Translations under genes and position numbers: made by a program
Notes under the pieces: model-generated
Told to the model about the DNA's origin: nothing
Seen by the model: only the letters and a program-made list of their open reading frames with translations
Databases searched by the model: none
NCBI RefSeq assembly: GCF_004138205.1
Contig: NZ_RXNQ01000011.1
Location: 186,001 to 250,000 of the forward strand
Reading direction: 5' to 3'
Length of the DNA: 64,000 nucleotides
Source: Pedobacter sp. SYP-B3415
GTDB lineage: Bacteria; Bacteroidota; Bacteroidia; Sphingobacteriales; Sphingobacteriaceae
Part shown: piece by piece, positions 1-8,338 of the stretch
Layout of the letters: the number at the start of each line of letters is the position of its first letter
Position numbering within the stretch: the stretch's first letter is position 1

Positions 1-1
1 T

Positions 2-1558
2 GTTCGGCTAACGCCGGATGTCCCGGAGGGTGATATAGCAATTACAACAGCATTTCTCGATAATCTGGCCGCAGTATACCGGCTGATGCCGCGTCCGGAA
101 GTAAAGTACCATGAGTGGCGCGAAACAGCGGCAAAAGGCCTCGACGGTCTTGCGAATCACAAAGGCTGCTGGACCTTCGCCGGGGGGCACCCGTACCTGA
201 ACGCCTATCTCTCAGATTATAAGACGCCGCCGGAAATTATGGTGCAGCTGGCAATCATGCTCCCGTTACTGGAATATTGCGACTGGACCGGCGAAAAACA
301 TCAGATGATGGCTGAACTGCGCGACGGGCTGCCTGCATTTTGGGATGAAAAACTTCAGACGGTAGTCAGATGGCTGCCCGTGCTGAACGGGAATCTTGAC
401 AACAGTGAAGAACAGAAACAGGTTGGTGTGATGGATTCCTGGTACCTCCATCACCCGCTGATGAATATGACAAGGCTGGCTGACCGGGGCGACAAACTCG
501 CGCGGGAGCTCCTGATCCCATCAGTCGACTACGCCATTAAAGTAGCAAAACACTTCGATTATGAATGGCCGGTATTCTATAAAATGGATACGCTGGAGGT
601 ACTGAAAGAAGAGACACAGCCCGGCGAGGGCGGAGAAAAAGACGTTCCGGCCGCATATGCAAAACTGATGGTCGAAGTTTGGGGCCTGACCGGTGATGAT
701 AAATACCTGCAGGAGGCCAAGCGTGCCGTAAAGTCTTTGGATGGTCTTGCTTTTGATGTTTTTTACCAGGCAAATAATACGGCCTTCGGCGCCGTCGCTT
801 TGCTAAGACTATATAAACAAACCAAAGATGAGTGGTTCCTGAATATGAGTTATGTCTGCATAGCCAGCATTTTCAAAAATGTGCAGTTGTGGGATTGCGA
901 TTATGGGTGCGGTAAATACTTTCCGTCATTCTTTTCGGTTTTTCCGTTAAAAGATGCGCCCTATACTGCCGCTTATGAAGAACAGGAAGTTTATTCGACT
1001 TTGCATGGTTATTTACAGGAATCGAGCGACATCGATATTCTGCCATCAGTAAGGCTGCTGGTTTCTGAATTTGTACGTTATGCAATTGCAAGAATGCCTT
1101 ATTATTTTCCGACCATGCTGAATGAGGAAATGTTATCTGAAGAGGTTAAAACGGGAGAAATTGATCCGAATCTCTGGATTCCGCTGGAGGATATTCATGA
1201 CGGATGGGAAAAGTCTGGTGAAGTAGGACAGGAGGTATATGGAGCCTGTGTGTCTTTCGGGATTGTTCCGCGTCAGTATTTGAAACTGCCGGATGATATG
1301 ATGCTGTATGTAGATTACCCGATCTCGGATCTGAAAATGAGAAGGGGTAAAGGGGCCAGCTTCCGTCTGCTTGGCGATGCCGGCTTCAGCTGCAGGTGTA
1401 TGATCTTCTTTTATAATGAGCCGAGGGATGTCGAAGTTTTGCTTGGATCAGGTAAGCGCACAGAACAGGTGAGTACAACAGAATCAGACAGCAGCGACAA
1501 ACCACATATCGAATTTATGGTTCCCGGAAACGCAGAGATTAAACTTAAGTGGGGATAA
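2..1558 (+). CDS. Large alpha-helical protein, six-hairpin glycosidase-like (5' end outside window)
   Basis: The reading frame is open to the first base of the window, so the start lies upstream; 518 codons are visible. The protein is rich in aromatic and helical segments (for example GVMDSWYLHHPLMNMTRLA and AAYAKLMVEVWGLTGDDKYL), arranged like the repeated helical hairpins of (alpha/alpha)6-barrel carbohydrate-active proteins, with a beta-rich C-terminal tail of about 100 residues ending in IELKLKWG-like sequence. It probably acts on a carbohydrate, but I recognise no catalytic motif and the family is inferred only from texture. It is followed by a rho-independent terminator. An internal ATG at 86 is not a convincing start because the frame upstream has the same protein-like composition. 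Confidence 0.7.
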   Translation, partial: VRLTPDVPEGDIAITTAFLDNLAAVYRLMPRPEVKYHEWRETAAKGLDGLANHKGCWTFAGGHPYLNAYLSDYKTPPEIMVQLAIMLPLLEYCDWTGEKHQMMAELRDGLPAFWDEKLQTVVRWLPVLNGNLDNSEEQKQVGVMDSWYLHHPLMNMTRLADRGDKLARELLIPSVDYAIKVAKHFDYEWPVFYKMDTLEVLKEETQPGEGGEKDVPAAYAKLMVEVWGLTGDDKYLQEAKRAVKSLDGLAFDVFYQANNTAFGAVALLRLYKQTKDEWFLNMSYVCIASIFKNVQLWDCDYGCGKYFPSFFSVFPLKDAPYTAAYEEQEVYSTLHGYLQESSDIDILPSVRLLVSEFVRYAIARMPYYFPTMLNEEMLSEEVKTGEIDPNLWIPLEDIHDGWEKSGEVGQEVYGACVSFGIVPRQYLKLPDDMMLYVDYPISDLKMRRGKGASFRLLGDAGFSCRCMIFFYNEPRDVEVLLGSGKRTEQVSTTESDSSDKPHIEFMVPGNAEIKLKWG

Positions 1559-1629
1559 TGTGAGTGATGCGGGGAGTTTTCCGGATCACGCAATCCCCCC
1601 GTGGTAACAATTTAAAGTACATAGAGCTT

Positions 1630-1664
1630 AGGCTTCCGCCAGCAGGCCGGAAGCCTTTTGTTTT
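1630..1664 (+). terminator. Rho-independent terminator after the helical protein
   Basis: A perfect 9-bp stem (AGGCTTCCG at 1630-1638 and CGGAAGCCT at 1648-1656) with a 9-nt loop is followed by a T-rich tract. It lies between convergent genes and ends the plus-strand transcript before the minus-strand mscS gene. Confidence 0.75.
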
Positions 1665-1684
1665 AGATGTCCGAACGATGCAAA

Positions 1685-2770
1685 TTATACCCGCCCGCCC
1701 GCCTGGGCCGAGGAAGTATCATCAGGCTGGTTCAGATACACTGTTGTAGTCGGATTGGCGAAGCCGATACCTTCTTTAGCAAAGGTTTCAAAAATTCGCA
1801 GGTTTATTGATTGCTGGATGTCCATATAGGTGTTGTAATCTGAGCTCAGTACAATGTACACAACTTCAAAGTTCAGACTGAAAGTTCCGAAGGTAGTCCA
1901 ATGTGCGCGATCAAATTTTACCATCCGGTGTTCCTCTACAATCGCTTTCAGCATACCGGGAATTTGTTTGAGTTTATCCGGAGTGATGTCGTACACCACA
2001 GCCAGGGTAAATACGGCACGCCTGGTTTCCATCCTTTTAAAATTGTGGATACGTGATCCGGTCAGGTCGCTGTTGGCGAAGACAAGTTGTTCGCCGGTAA
2101 GGCTTAACACCCTTGTTGTTTTTATGCCTATGTACTCGATGGTGCCGCTTTTATCGTCGACGGTAATAAAGTCGTTTACTTCGAACGGGCGGTCGAGAAA
2201 GATCACGAAGTAATTGAAGAGGTCGCCAAGAATATTTTGCGCAGCCAGCGCTACCGCGATACCACCAATGCCAAGACCGGTGATCAGTGCGGTTACGTTG
2301 TAGCCCATATTGTCAAACAGGAACAAGATGCCGAGAATCCAGATCAGCGTGTTAATGATGATCATAAGTCCGGCAAGCTGTCTGACTTTGTCCTGTCCGC
2401 GCTCCTGTCGCTCAAGGTAAGACTTTAGCAGCATCAGGATGATCGAAGAAACCAGGCGAATGACAAGAATGGTGATCACGACCGTTGCGGCATTGTCTAT
2501 GATCTTCTCAAGCTTTGCGGGAAAGCTGAGGTAACTGATGCCTGCGTAAACGATGATGAGGTATAGCGCCGGAATCCCAAGACGGTCGAGCGTTTCAACG
2601 GCAAAGTCGTCGATGGTATTGACTGTTCGGTTTGCCCATATTTTAATTCGTTTCAGAAACCCGTGCTTAAAAATCCGGATGATCATGATTCCGAAAGTGA
2701 CCAACGCAAAGGCAATCAGATAATCGGCAACGGTATTGTGATAGTATACTTTCTGTAAGAAGTCGCTCAT
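1685..2770 (-). CDS. MscS-family mechanosensitive ion channel
   Basis: Small-conductance mechanosensitive channel of the inner membrane, which opens on hypo-osmotic shock. The 361-residue protein has three to four hydrophobic segments, then the family signature in the pore helix and upper beta domain (GIGGIAVALAAQNILGDL, followed by FVIFLDRPFEVNDFI) and a C-terminal alpha/beta domain. I place the start at the ATG at 2770 (MSDFLQKVYY). A longer frame runs upstream to about 3007, but those codons read straight into the 117-bp tandem repeat array and look like translated repeat, not protein. The array sits directly upstream, so this gene's promoter must lie within or very close to it. Confidence 0.9.
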   Translation of the reverse strand: MSDFLQKVYYHNTVADYLIAFALVTFGIMIIRIFKHGFLKRIKIWANRTVNTIDDFAVETLDRLGIPALYLIIVYAGISYLSFPAKLEKIIDNAATVVITILVIRLVSSIILMLLKSYLERQERGQDKVRQLAGLMIIINTLIWILGILFLFDNMGYNVTALITGLGIGGIAVALAAQNILGDLFNYFVIFLDRPFEVNDFITVDDKSGTIEYIGIKTTRVLSLTGEQLVFANSDLTGSRIHNFKRMETRRAVFTLAVVYDITPDKLKQIPGMLKAIVEEHRMVKFDRAHWTTFGTFSLNFEVVYIVLSSDYNTYMDIQQSINLRIFETFAKEGIGFANPTTTVYLNQPDDTSSAQAGGRV

Positions 2771-2843
2771 GAGGTGATGCGGATTGTTCGTTATGGCTCT
2801 AACAGGTCCCTTCTGTAATTTGTTTAAAACGGTTGCGGTACTG

Positions 2844-4178
2844 CCCGGGTTAAAAACCCGGTGCTCGGTTGCTTTGGATTGTAAATCCAAAGCGACAGGG
2901 TCCTCCCGGATTTGTAATCCGGGTGAGCTGGGCGGCGGATATTTTATCCGCACGATATTATCCGGGTTAAAAACCCTGTGCTCAGTTGCTTTGGATTTAC
3001 AATCCAAAGCGACATTGTCCTCCCGGATTTGTAATCCGGGTGAGCTGGGGGGTGGATTTTAATCCGTGCGATATCATCCGGGTTAGAAACCCGGTGCTCG
3101 GTTGCTTTGGATTGTAAATCCAAAGCGACATTGTCCTCCCGGATTTGTAATCCGGGTGAGCTGGGCGGCGGATATTTTATCCGCACGATATTATCCGGGC
3201 TAAAAAACCGGTGCTCAGTTGCTTTGGATTGTAAATCCAAAGCGACATTGTCCTCCCGGATTTGTAATCCGGGTGAGCTGGGCGGCGGATTTTAATCCGC
3301 GCGATATCATCCGGGTTAGAAACCCGATGCTCGGTTGCTTTGGATTATAGATCCAAAGCGACATTGTCCTCCCGGATTTGTAATCCGGGTGAGCTGGGCG
3401 GCGGATTTTAATCCGCACGATATCATCCGGGTTAAAAACCTGGTGCTCGGTTGCTTTTGATTATAAATCCAAAGCGACATTGTCCTCCCGGATTTGTAAT
3501 CCGGGTGAGCTGGGCGGCGGATATTTTATCCGCACGATATTATCCGGGTTAAAAACCCGGTGCTCGGTTGCTTTGGATTGTAAATCCAAAGCGACATTGT
3601 CCTCGCGGATTTGTAATCCGGGTGAGCTGGGCGGCGGATATTTTATCCGGACGATATTATCCGGGTTAAAAACCCGGTGCTCGGTTGCTTTGGATTGTAA
3701 ATCCAAAGCGACATTTGTCCTCGCGGATTTGTAATCCGGGTGAGCTGGGCGGCTGATTTTAATCCGCGCGATATCATCCGGGTTAAAAACCCGGTGCTCG
3801 GTTGCTTTGGATTGTAAATCCAAAGCGACAGGGTCCTCCCGGATTTGTAATCCGGGTGAGCTGGGCGGCGGATATTTTATCGCACGATATTATCCGGGTT
3901 AAAAACCCGGTGCTCGGTTGCTTTGGATTATAAATCCAAAGCGACATTGTCCTCCCGGATTTGTAATCCGGGTGAGCTGGGCGGCGGATATTTTATCCGC
4001 ACGATATCATCCGGGTTAAAAACCCGGTGCTCGGTTGCTTTGGATTATAAATCCAAAGCGACAGGGTCCTCCCGGATTTGTAATCCGGGTGAGCTGGGCA
4101 GCGGATATTTTATCCGCACGATATTATCCGCTTAAAAACCAGGTGCTCGGTTGCTTTGGATTGTAAATCCAAAGCGAC
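2844..4178. repeat. Tandem array of about 11.5 units of 116-117 bp, each carrying four palindromes
   Basis: The motif AGCGAC recurs at 2891, 3008, 3124, 3241, 3357, 3473, 3590, 3707, 3824, 3940, 4057 and 4173, a period of 116 or 117. Each unit holds four short inverted repeats in fixed order: H1 CCGGGTTaAAAACCCGG; H2 arms GCTTTGGATT/AATCCAAAGC around GTA or ATA; H3 CCCGGATTTGTAATCCGGG; H4 GCGGATATTTTATCCGC or GCGGATTTTAATCCGC. The array starts with H1-H2 and ends with H2. It fills the gap between mscS and the methyltransferase gene, both on the minus strand. Overlapping frames on both strands read through it and recur every unit; I regard these as artefacts. There are no unique spacers, so it is not a CRISPR. 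Confidence 0.95.
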
Positions 4179-4190
4179 AGACTATAGACG

Positions 4191-4895
4191 TCACCCCTTT
4201 ACTGCCCTTACGCAAATGAAATGTTTGTTTTGCGACAGATAGGCATAGGCCTCCGGATCGGCTTCTTCTGCTGCCTGATCAGGCCGAGGTTCGAGCATCC
4301 GTTCGATATGGAAACCAGCGGCAAGGCAGGGATCTTCCACCTCTTTCCATGACCGCTCGTAAACTTTCATCCGTATATTGTAGCTGCTCCACTCAACTTC
4401 CGTTACCTGCTTCCGTTCCGGTTCAGAAAATCCGGGCCGCCCTGGGTGGTCGGTCGAAAATACCAGTATACCGCCTGGTCTCAGAATACGCCAGAACTCA
4501 TTGAACAGGAGATAAAGATCATCAACATAATGGATAACCAGGGTGCAGTAAACTACATCAAAGCCTCCATCAGGCAATGCCAGCGGATCGTTCAGATCCT
4601 GAATCAGAAATGTAACAGCACCATCGGTCGTTTCGCGCGCTGTTTGCAGCATTTGTTCGCTGTAATCTGCCGCAGTAACATTCGCTCCGGCTTCCAGCAT
4701 CATTCGGGTAGTCAAACCCGGACCACATCCCGCATCAAAAACATCCAGGCCCTGAAGGGGTGGTAACAGCGATAGCGATGCCGGACGCTCATAATACGCA
4801 TTCCATGCATTATCTTTTATCGAGGCTGCGTATTGTTTTACGAAGGCCGGATCAGAATAAATTGCATGGGAGAGACTTGTTGATGAAGAATCCAT
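4191..4895 (-). CDS. Class I SAM-dependent methyltransferase
   Basis: A 234-residue Rossmann-fold methyltransferase with motif I at residues 51-60 (DVFDAGCGPG), an acidic post-I segment (VTAADYSEQML), and post-motif DVVYCTLVIHYV and LRPGGILVFSTDHP typical of the Methyltransf_11/25 group. The substrate cannot be told from sequence. I chose the ATG at 4895 (MDSSSTSLSH); an upstream frame to 4967 lacks protein-like character. The stop codon lies only about 12 bp from the end of the tandem repeat array, so the array would be the 3' untranslated region of this transcript or the leader of mscS. Confidence 0.88.
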   Translation of the reverse strand: MDSSSTSLSHAIYSDPAFVKQYAASIKDNAWNAYYERPASLSLLPPLQGLDVFDAGCGPGLTTRMMLEAGANVTAADYSEQMLQTARETTDGAVTFLIQDLNDPLALPDGGFDVVYCTLVIHYVDDLYLLFNEFWRILRPGGILVFSTDHPGRPGFSEPERKQVTEVEWSSYNIRMKVYERSWKEVEDPCLAAGFHIERMLEPRPDQAAEEADPEAYAYLSQNKHFICVRAVKG

Positions 4896-4965
4896 AATTT
4901 TGAATGTTTTGAAAAGAATCTGTGCGGTTAATGGTAAACCTGCTGAGGTTACAAAATAAAATTGC

Positions 4966-4990
4966 AAGAAAAAAGCCCTTGCGGGCTTTT
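4966..4990 (-). terminator. Rho-independent terminator of the flavin-binding stress protein
   Basis: AAAAGCCC-TTGC-GGGCTTTT at 4971-4990, read on the minus strand, ends in a T-run directly after the stop codon of the gene at 4992-5546. It separates that gene from the methyltransferase. Confidence 0.8.
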
Positions 4991-4991
4991 C

Positions 4992-5546
4992 CTATACGTC
5001 GAGCGGACCTTCAACCGAATCGTCCATCGTTTTTCCTATTACCGTCGATACCGCCATTTTCAGGAATGCAACCACATTTCCATGCCTGTTATCCCAGTAA
5101 TAACCTTCAGTAGGCGTTACCCTGATGAGGCTGATGTGCGGATCATCCTTGCCACCCTGGAACCATGTTTTCATTAATGGTTTCCAGAGTTCTTCGATTT
5201 TCTCGCGATCATCAACGACCTCAGAAATACCGTAAATATTCAGAAATCCAGCATGTGCGCTGCTTTGCATGAGCAGATGCGTAAATGGATCTTTCGAAAT
5301 CTCGTCGTTTTTGTGACTGTCGTCCAGACTAAGGAACCAGATATTTCCCTCATCGTCAACTTCCTGGATGGCCATAGGGCGCACTGAAAACGGTATTCCG
5401 GTTTTAATATTGGTACAGAAAAAACATGTTTCGGCCTTTTCTGCGATCTCTCTTATCTTCTCTACGGCAACCTTACCGCTTAATGATTCTACGTGTTCTT
5501 CCTGGCTGTTGTTGGTACTGCCTTCCTGTTGATTTGTGTTTTCCAT
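4992..5546 (-). CDS. Pyridoxamine 5'-phosphate oxidase family protein (general stress protein 26-like)
   Basis: A 184-residue protein of the split-barrel FMN-binding fold. It has the family core GIPFSVRPMAIQEVDDEGNIWFLSLDDSHKNDEI, shown here as separate strands (RPMAIQEVD and GNIWFLSLDDSHK), followed by NIYGISEVVDDREKIEELW and WFQGGKDDPHISLIRVTPTEGYYWD. Proteins of this type bind FMN or F420 and are usually annotated as general stress protein 26 or pyridoxamine phosphate oxidase-like; the physiological substrate is not known. The first 25 residues are Q/E/S-rich and probably disordered. It is transcribed alone and followed by a terminator. Confidence 0.88.
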   Translation of the reverse strand: MENTNQQEGSTNNSQEEHVESLSGKVAVEKIREIAEKAETCFFCTNIKTGIPFSVRPMAIQEVDDEGNIWFLSLDDSHKNDEISKDPFTHLLMQSSAHAGFLNIYGISEVVDDREKIEELWKPLMKTWFQGGKDDPHISLIRVTPTEGYYWDNRHGNVVAFLKMAVSTVIGKTMDDSVEGPLDV

Positions 5547-5689
5547 GATTTTTGGTTTGCTGTATTACAAGTACAATCCAGGCCGCTATTCGGTTTTGGG
5601 AAAATTTCAGGTAGCCGGTAAAGTGACAGGAAAACATGCAGGCGCTGCAAGGCATACAGCACTGCGTTGTTGCAGATACAAGGAAAACG

Positions 5690-6061
5690 TTATTCCTGGT
5701 TGTTAGGCAGGTAACTGGCCACCGTTTCAAGCAGCTGTTCAAGCTGGAAAGGCTTTTCAATAAAATCATTCGCCTGATGCGGACGCACACGAAGTTCATC
5801 GATATCAAACGAGCCGGTCAGAATCAGAATAGGAGTGAATTTAGTCGCCTCCTTTTCCCTGAGTTGGTTAGTTACCTGGAGCCCGTCATTACTGCCAAGC
5901 ATAAAGTCAAGAATAATCAGGTCAGGTTGGAACTCTTCAACCGACTGGTGAAGCGCCGCCAGCTGTGTAACGCCGCAACATTGATAATTGGCAGACTCCA
6001 ATACCATCGTCGTAGCTTCAACAATATCCTGGTCGTCGTCGGCAATCAGAATCTTTTTCAT
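5690..6061 (-). CDS. Single-domain response regulator
   Basis: A stand-alone receiver (CheY-like) of 123 residues with the acidic pocket DDD at 8-10, phospho-acceptor Asp52 (LIILDFML), conserved Thr in LILTGS and Lys in DFIEKPF. There is no output domain, so it acts by protein contact or as a phosphate shuttle. The ATG at 6061 (MKKILIADDD) is chosen; a frame extending to 6145 adds residues with no receiver homology and crosses a likely promoter. No kinase gene is adjacent. Confidence 0.9.
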   Translation of the reverse strand: MKKILIADDDQDIVEATTMVLESANYQCCGVTQLAALHQSVEEFQPDLIILDFMLGSNDGLQVTNQLREKEATKFTPILILTGSFDIDELRVRPHQANDFIEKPFQLEQLLETVASYLPNNQE

Positions 6062-6071
6062 AGATAGGTGT

Positions 6072-6118
6072 TCAACAATTTTAATGTCGTTGTTATACAA
6101 AACTACAAAAATTGTTGA
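6072..6118. promoter_or_regulatory. Inverted repeat around a -7 box in the divergent region
   Basis: TCAACAATTTT (6072-6082) and AAAATTGTTGA (6108-6118) form a perfect 11-bp inverted repeat. Between them, on the minus strand, 6098-6105 reads TAGTTTTG, a match to the Bacteroidota -7 consensus TAnnTTTG, pointing toward the response regulator gene. No clear -33 element is seen. The arrangement suggests an operator spanning the promoter, shared with the divergent hydrolase gene. Confidence 0.45.
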
Positions 6119-6228
6119 GAACCAGCTCGTTTTTTCTTGTAGCACAAATTCGTTACCTTATTTAAACGCCTGTTTTAATTTCAAATTGCCCATCAATTAT
6201 GTACTTTACGCACACTAAATCCTGTTTT

Positions 6229-7374
6229 ATGCTTAGCCGTATTCTTACTGTTCTGATTGCCATTGTGGTAACTTTTTCAACTGCGAAGCTTCAGGCGCAG
6301 CAAATTCCTCCCGGAATTGACAGTGTGATGAAAAAGTTTGATGCGATCGGCCTGGCGGTAGCCGTAGTGAAGGATGGCAGGATTATCTATAATAATTCTT
6401 TCGGCTGGAAGAATCGCGAGCAGCAAATTCCGCTGCAGAATACGGACATCTTTCGCATCGCCTCCATATCCAAATCGTTTTCAGCTACCGCCATTATGCA
6501 GCTGGTCGAATCGGGCAAATTGTCTCTTGACGATGACTTCAGCAAACTGATTGGTTTTCAGGTGCGGAACCCTAAATTTCCGGAAACGGTGATCACCCTG
6601 CGCATGGTACTTTCGCATACATCCTCCCTGAACGACAGCCAGGGCTACTTTAGTCTTGACGTGATTGATCCGGCAAAAAATCCAGGTTCGGCAAAGTGTT
6701 ACAATAACTATGAACCGGGCAAGGGATACCAATACTGCAACCTGAATTACAATATGGCTGGCACAGTGATCGAAAAGATCTCCGGAGAACGCTTTGACCA
6801 GTATGTTAAAAAACATATCCTGGATCCGCTGAACCTTTACGGGGGCTATTGTGTAGACTCTCTGGACAAAAGCCGCTTTGTTACTTTATACGAATATGAT
6901 GGTGCGACCAAACTATTCAAACCGGCACCGGCAGCGTATAATCAGCGCAGCGAAGTCATACGTAATTACGTAATGGGTAGCAGCACACCCATTTTTTCAC
7001 CTACCGGTGGAATGAAAATCTCAGCCGCCGATCTTGCGCAGTACATGATCATGCACATGAATGCCGGCAAAAGCGGCAAGGTGCGCATTATCTCAAAGAA
7101 AAGTGCGCGAACCATGCAAACGCCTCTCTCTGATGGCGAGGGGGGCTATGGACTTGCCCTGTGGCGCGCAAGAGACCTGGTTGCAGGTAAGGAACTGACC
7201 GGCCATACCGGATCGGCGTATGGTCTGTACAGCTCGATGTTTTTCCATCCAAAGGAAAAATTCGGTTTTGTAACAATCACGAACGGCTGTAACCCTGCAT
7301 ACAAAGATGATTTGCCTCAGTTTACACGCGAACTGATCAGCGTACTTTATAAAGACTTTATTTTGCGCAAATAG
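6229..7374 (+). CDS. Secreted serine hydrolase, beta-lactamase class C / DD-peptidase fold
   Basis: A 381-residue member of the beta-lactamase (class C)/esterase family. An N-terminal signal peptide (MLSRILTVLIAIVVTFSTA, then LQAQ) predicts export. The catalytic SxxK is S79-I-S-K82 (RIASISKSFSAT), the YxN motif is present in YQYCNLNYNM, and the third motif is HTG (TGHTGSAYG). Family members act as penicillin-binding proteins, esterases or D-amino-acid peptidases, so resistance should not be assumed. An ATG 30 bp upstream (6199) is possible, but the signal peptide begins properly at 6229. Confidence 0.9.
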   Translation: MLSRILTVLIAIVVTFSTAKLQAQQIPPGIDSVMKKFDAIGLAVAVVKDGRIIYNNSFGWKNREQQIPLQNTDIFRIASISKSFSATAIMQLVESGKLSLDDDFSKLIGFQVRNPKFPETVITLRMVLSHTSSLNDSQGYFSLDVIDPAKNPGSAKCYNNYEPGKGYQYCNLNYNMAGTVIEKISGERFDQYVKKHILDPLNLYGGYCVDSLDKSRFVTLYEYDGATKLFKPAPAAYNQRSEVIRNYVMGSSTPIFSPTGGMKISAADLAQYMIMHMNAGKSGKVRIISKKSARTMQTPLSDGEGGYGLALWRARDLVAGKELTGHTGSAYGLYSSMFFHPKEKFGFVTITNGCNPAYKDDLPQFTRELISVLYKDFILRK

Positions 7375-8226
7375 TCAGCTGTCAGAATCTGTTTCAGCCC
7401 GGTAGGCACTTGGTGTTTTTCCGGTCAGCTTTTTTACGTATTTATTAAAATGACTCAGGTCAGTGAAGCCCAGTTCGATACTAATGGTTTTGATAGAATG
7501 TGCACTGTATTGGAGCCTGTTTTTGATCAATCCGATTTTGTATTCGCGTATATATTCGCGCAGGCTTTTGCCCGTTTCGCGTTTAACAAATGCACCAAGA
7601 TAGTTAGTTGATAAGTTGAACCGTGTGGCCAGCTTGTCCGAATGAATTTCTTCAGGTTCATAAATGTGTTGATGGATATAATTTGCCAGCGCTGAAAAAC
7701 GGGACGCCCGGCCATTCGGCTCTGTACCGGCCGTTTCCGGCAAATTTCTTTTCAAAATAAGGAATACAGACTGCATCAGCGAATAGATCAGCTGACTCGT
7801 GCTGTTTTTTGTTTCCTGCCATTCTTCATTGATCAGACCAACCAGGCTCCTTAGTTTATACCTGTCGTTATCAGCAAGGGAGATCTGTTTTCTGTTTCTT
7901 CCGGCATGAAAAAGCAACAGATCAATATCATGCGCTATTTTTTCTCCAGGTTGTATATTTCCGACATGAAGCGGATACACATCTGTAAATTTTATGAACG
8001 TGAATGTCGTATCTTCTGAGATTTCAAACCGGTGATGGTCACAAGGCGCCAGCAGGAAAACACTATTGTCTTCATAAGAAAACGAGGCTTCGGATATGAA
8101 ATGCTGACCCTTCCCTTTATGAATGTAAATGATCTCGAAGTGATTGTGGTTATGAACCGGATGCTGCCATTCAGTCGTTGTGAAATGTGAAATCTTAAGA
8201 TAATCCTGCTGAATATACTTCATCAT
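7375..8226 (-). CDS. AraC-family transcriptional regulator (cupin sensor domain)
   Basis: An N-terminal cupin-like ligand domain (HPVHNHNHFEIIYIHKGKG) is followed by a C-terminal double helix-turn-helix (LATRFNLSTNYLGAFVKRETGKSL, then IKTISIELGFTDLSHFNKYVKKLTG). It binds DNA as an activator or repressor. The start is one of two consecutive ATGs at 8226/8223, preceded by GGAAGGA. It is divergent from the SDR gene beginning at 8339, which it may control, as AraC/SDR divergent pairs often do. Its stop codon is adjacent to the hydrolase stop, so the two genes converge with no spacer. Confidence 0.9.
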   Translation of the reverse strand: MMKYIQQDYLKISHFTTTEWQHPVHNHNHFEIIYIHKGKGQHFISEASFSYEDNSVFLLAPCDHHRFEISEDTTFTFIKFTDVYPLHVGNIQPGEKIAHDIDLLLFHAGRNRKQISLADNDRYKLRSLVGLINEEWQETKNSTSQLIYSLMQSVFLILKRNLPETAGTEPNGRASRFSALANYIHQHIYEPEEIHSDKLATRFNLSTNYLGAFVKRETGKSLREYIREYKIGLIKNRLQYSAHSIKTISIELGFTDLSHFNKYVKKLTGKTPSAYRAETDSDS

Positions 8227-8338
8227 ATCCTTCCAAAATACCAATTTATAATTGAAATGTACAAGCTGTAGGTCCTGCGAGCTTCACAATTTTGATGACC
8301 CGGTTCCGGATCTATGGGATAGGAAAAAATCGAAGAAT

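Noticed and set aside
2771..4135. Open frames of 62-120 codons on both strands through the tandem array (SKATEHRVFNP and SSRICNPGELGGG types), and the N-terminal extension of mscS into it
   Set aside because: They repeat with the DNA period, exist on both strands, and follow palindromes; none has a plausible start context.
2844..4178. Tandem array as a possible CRISPR
   Set aside because: Units are contiguous and nearly identical with no unique spacers, and no cas genes are in the window.
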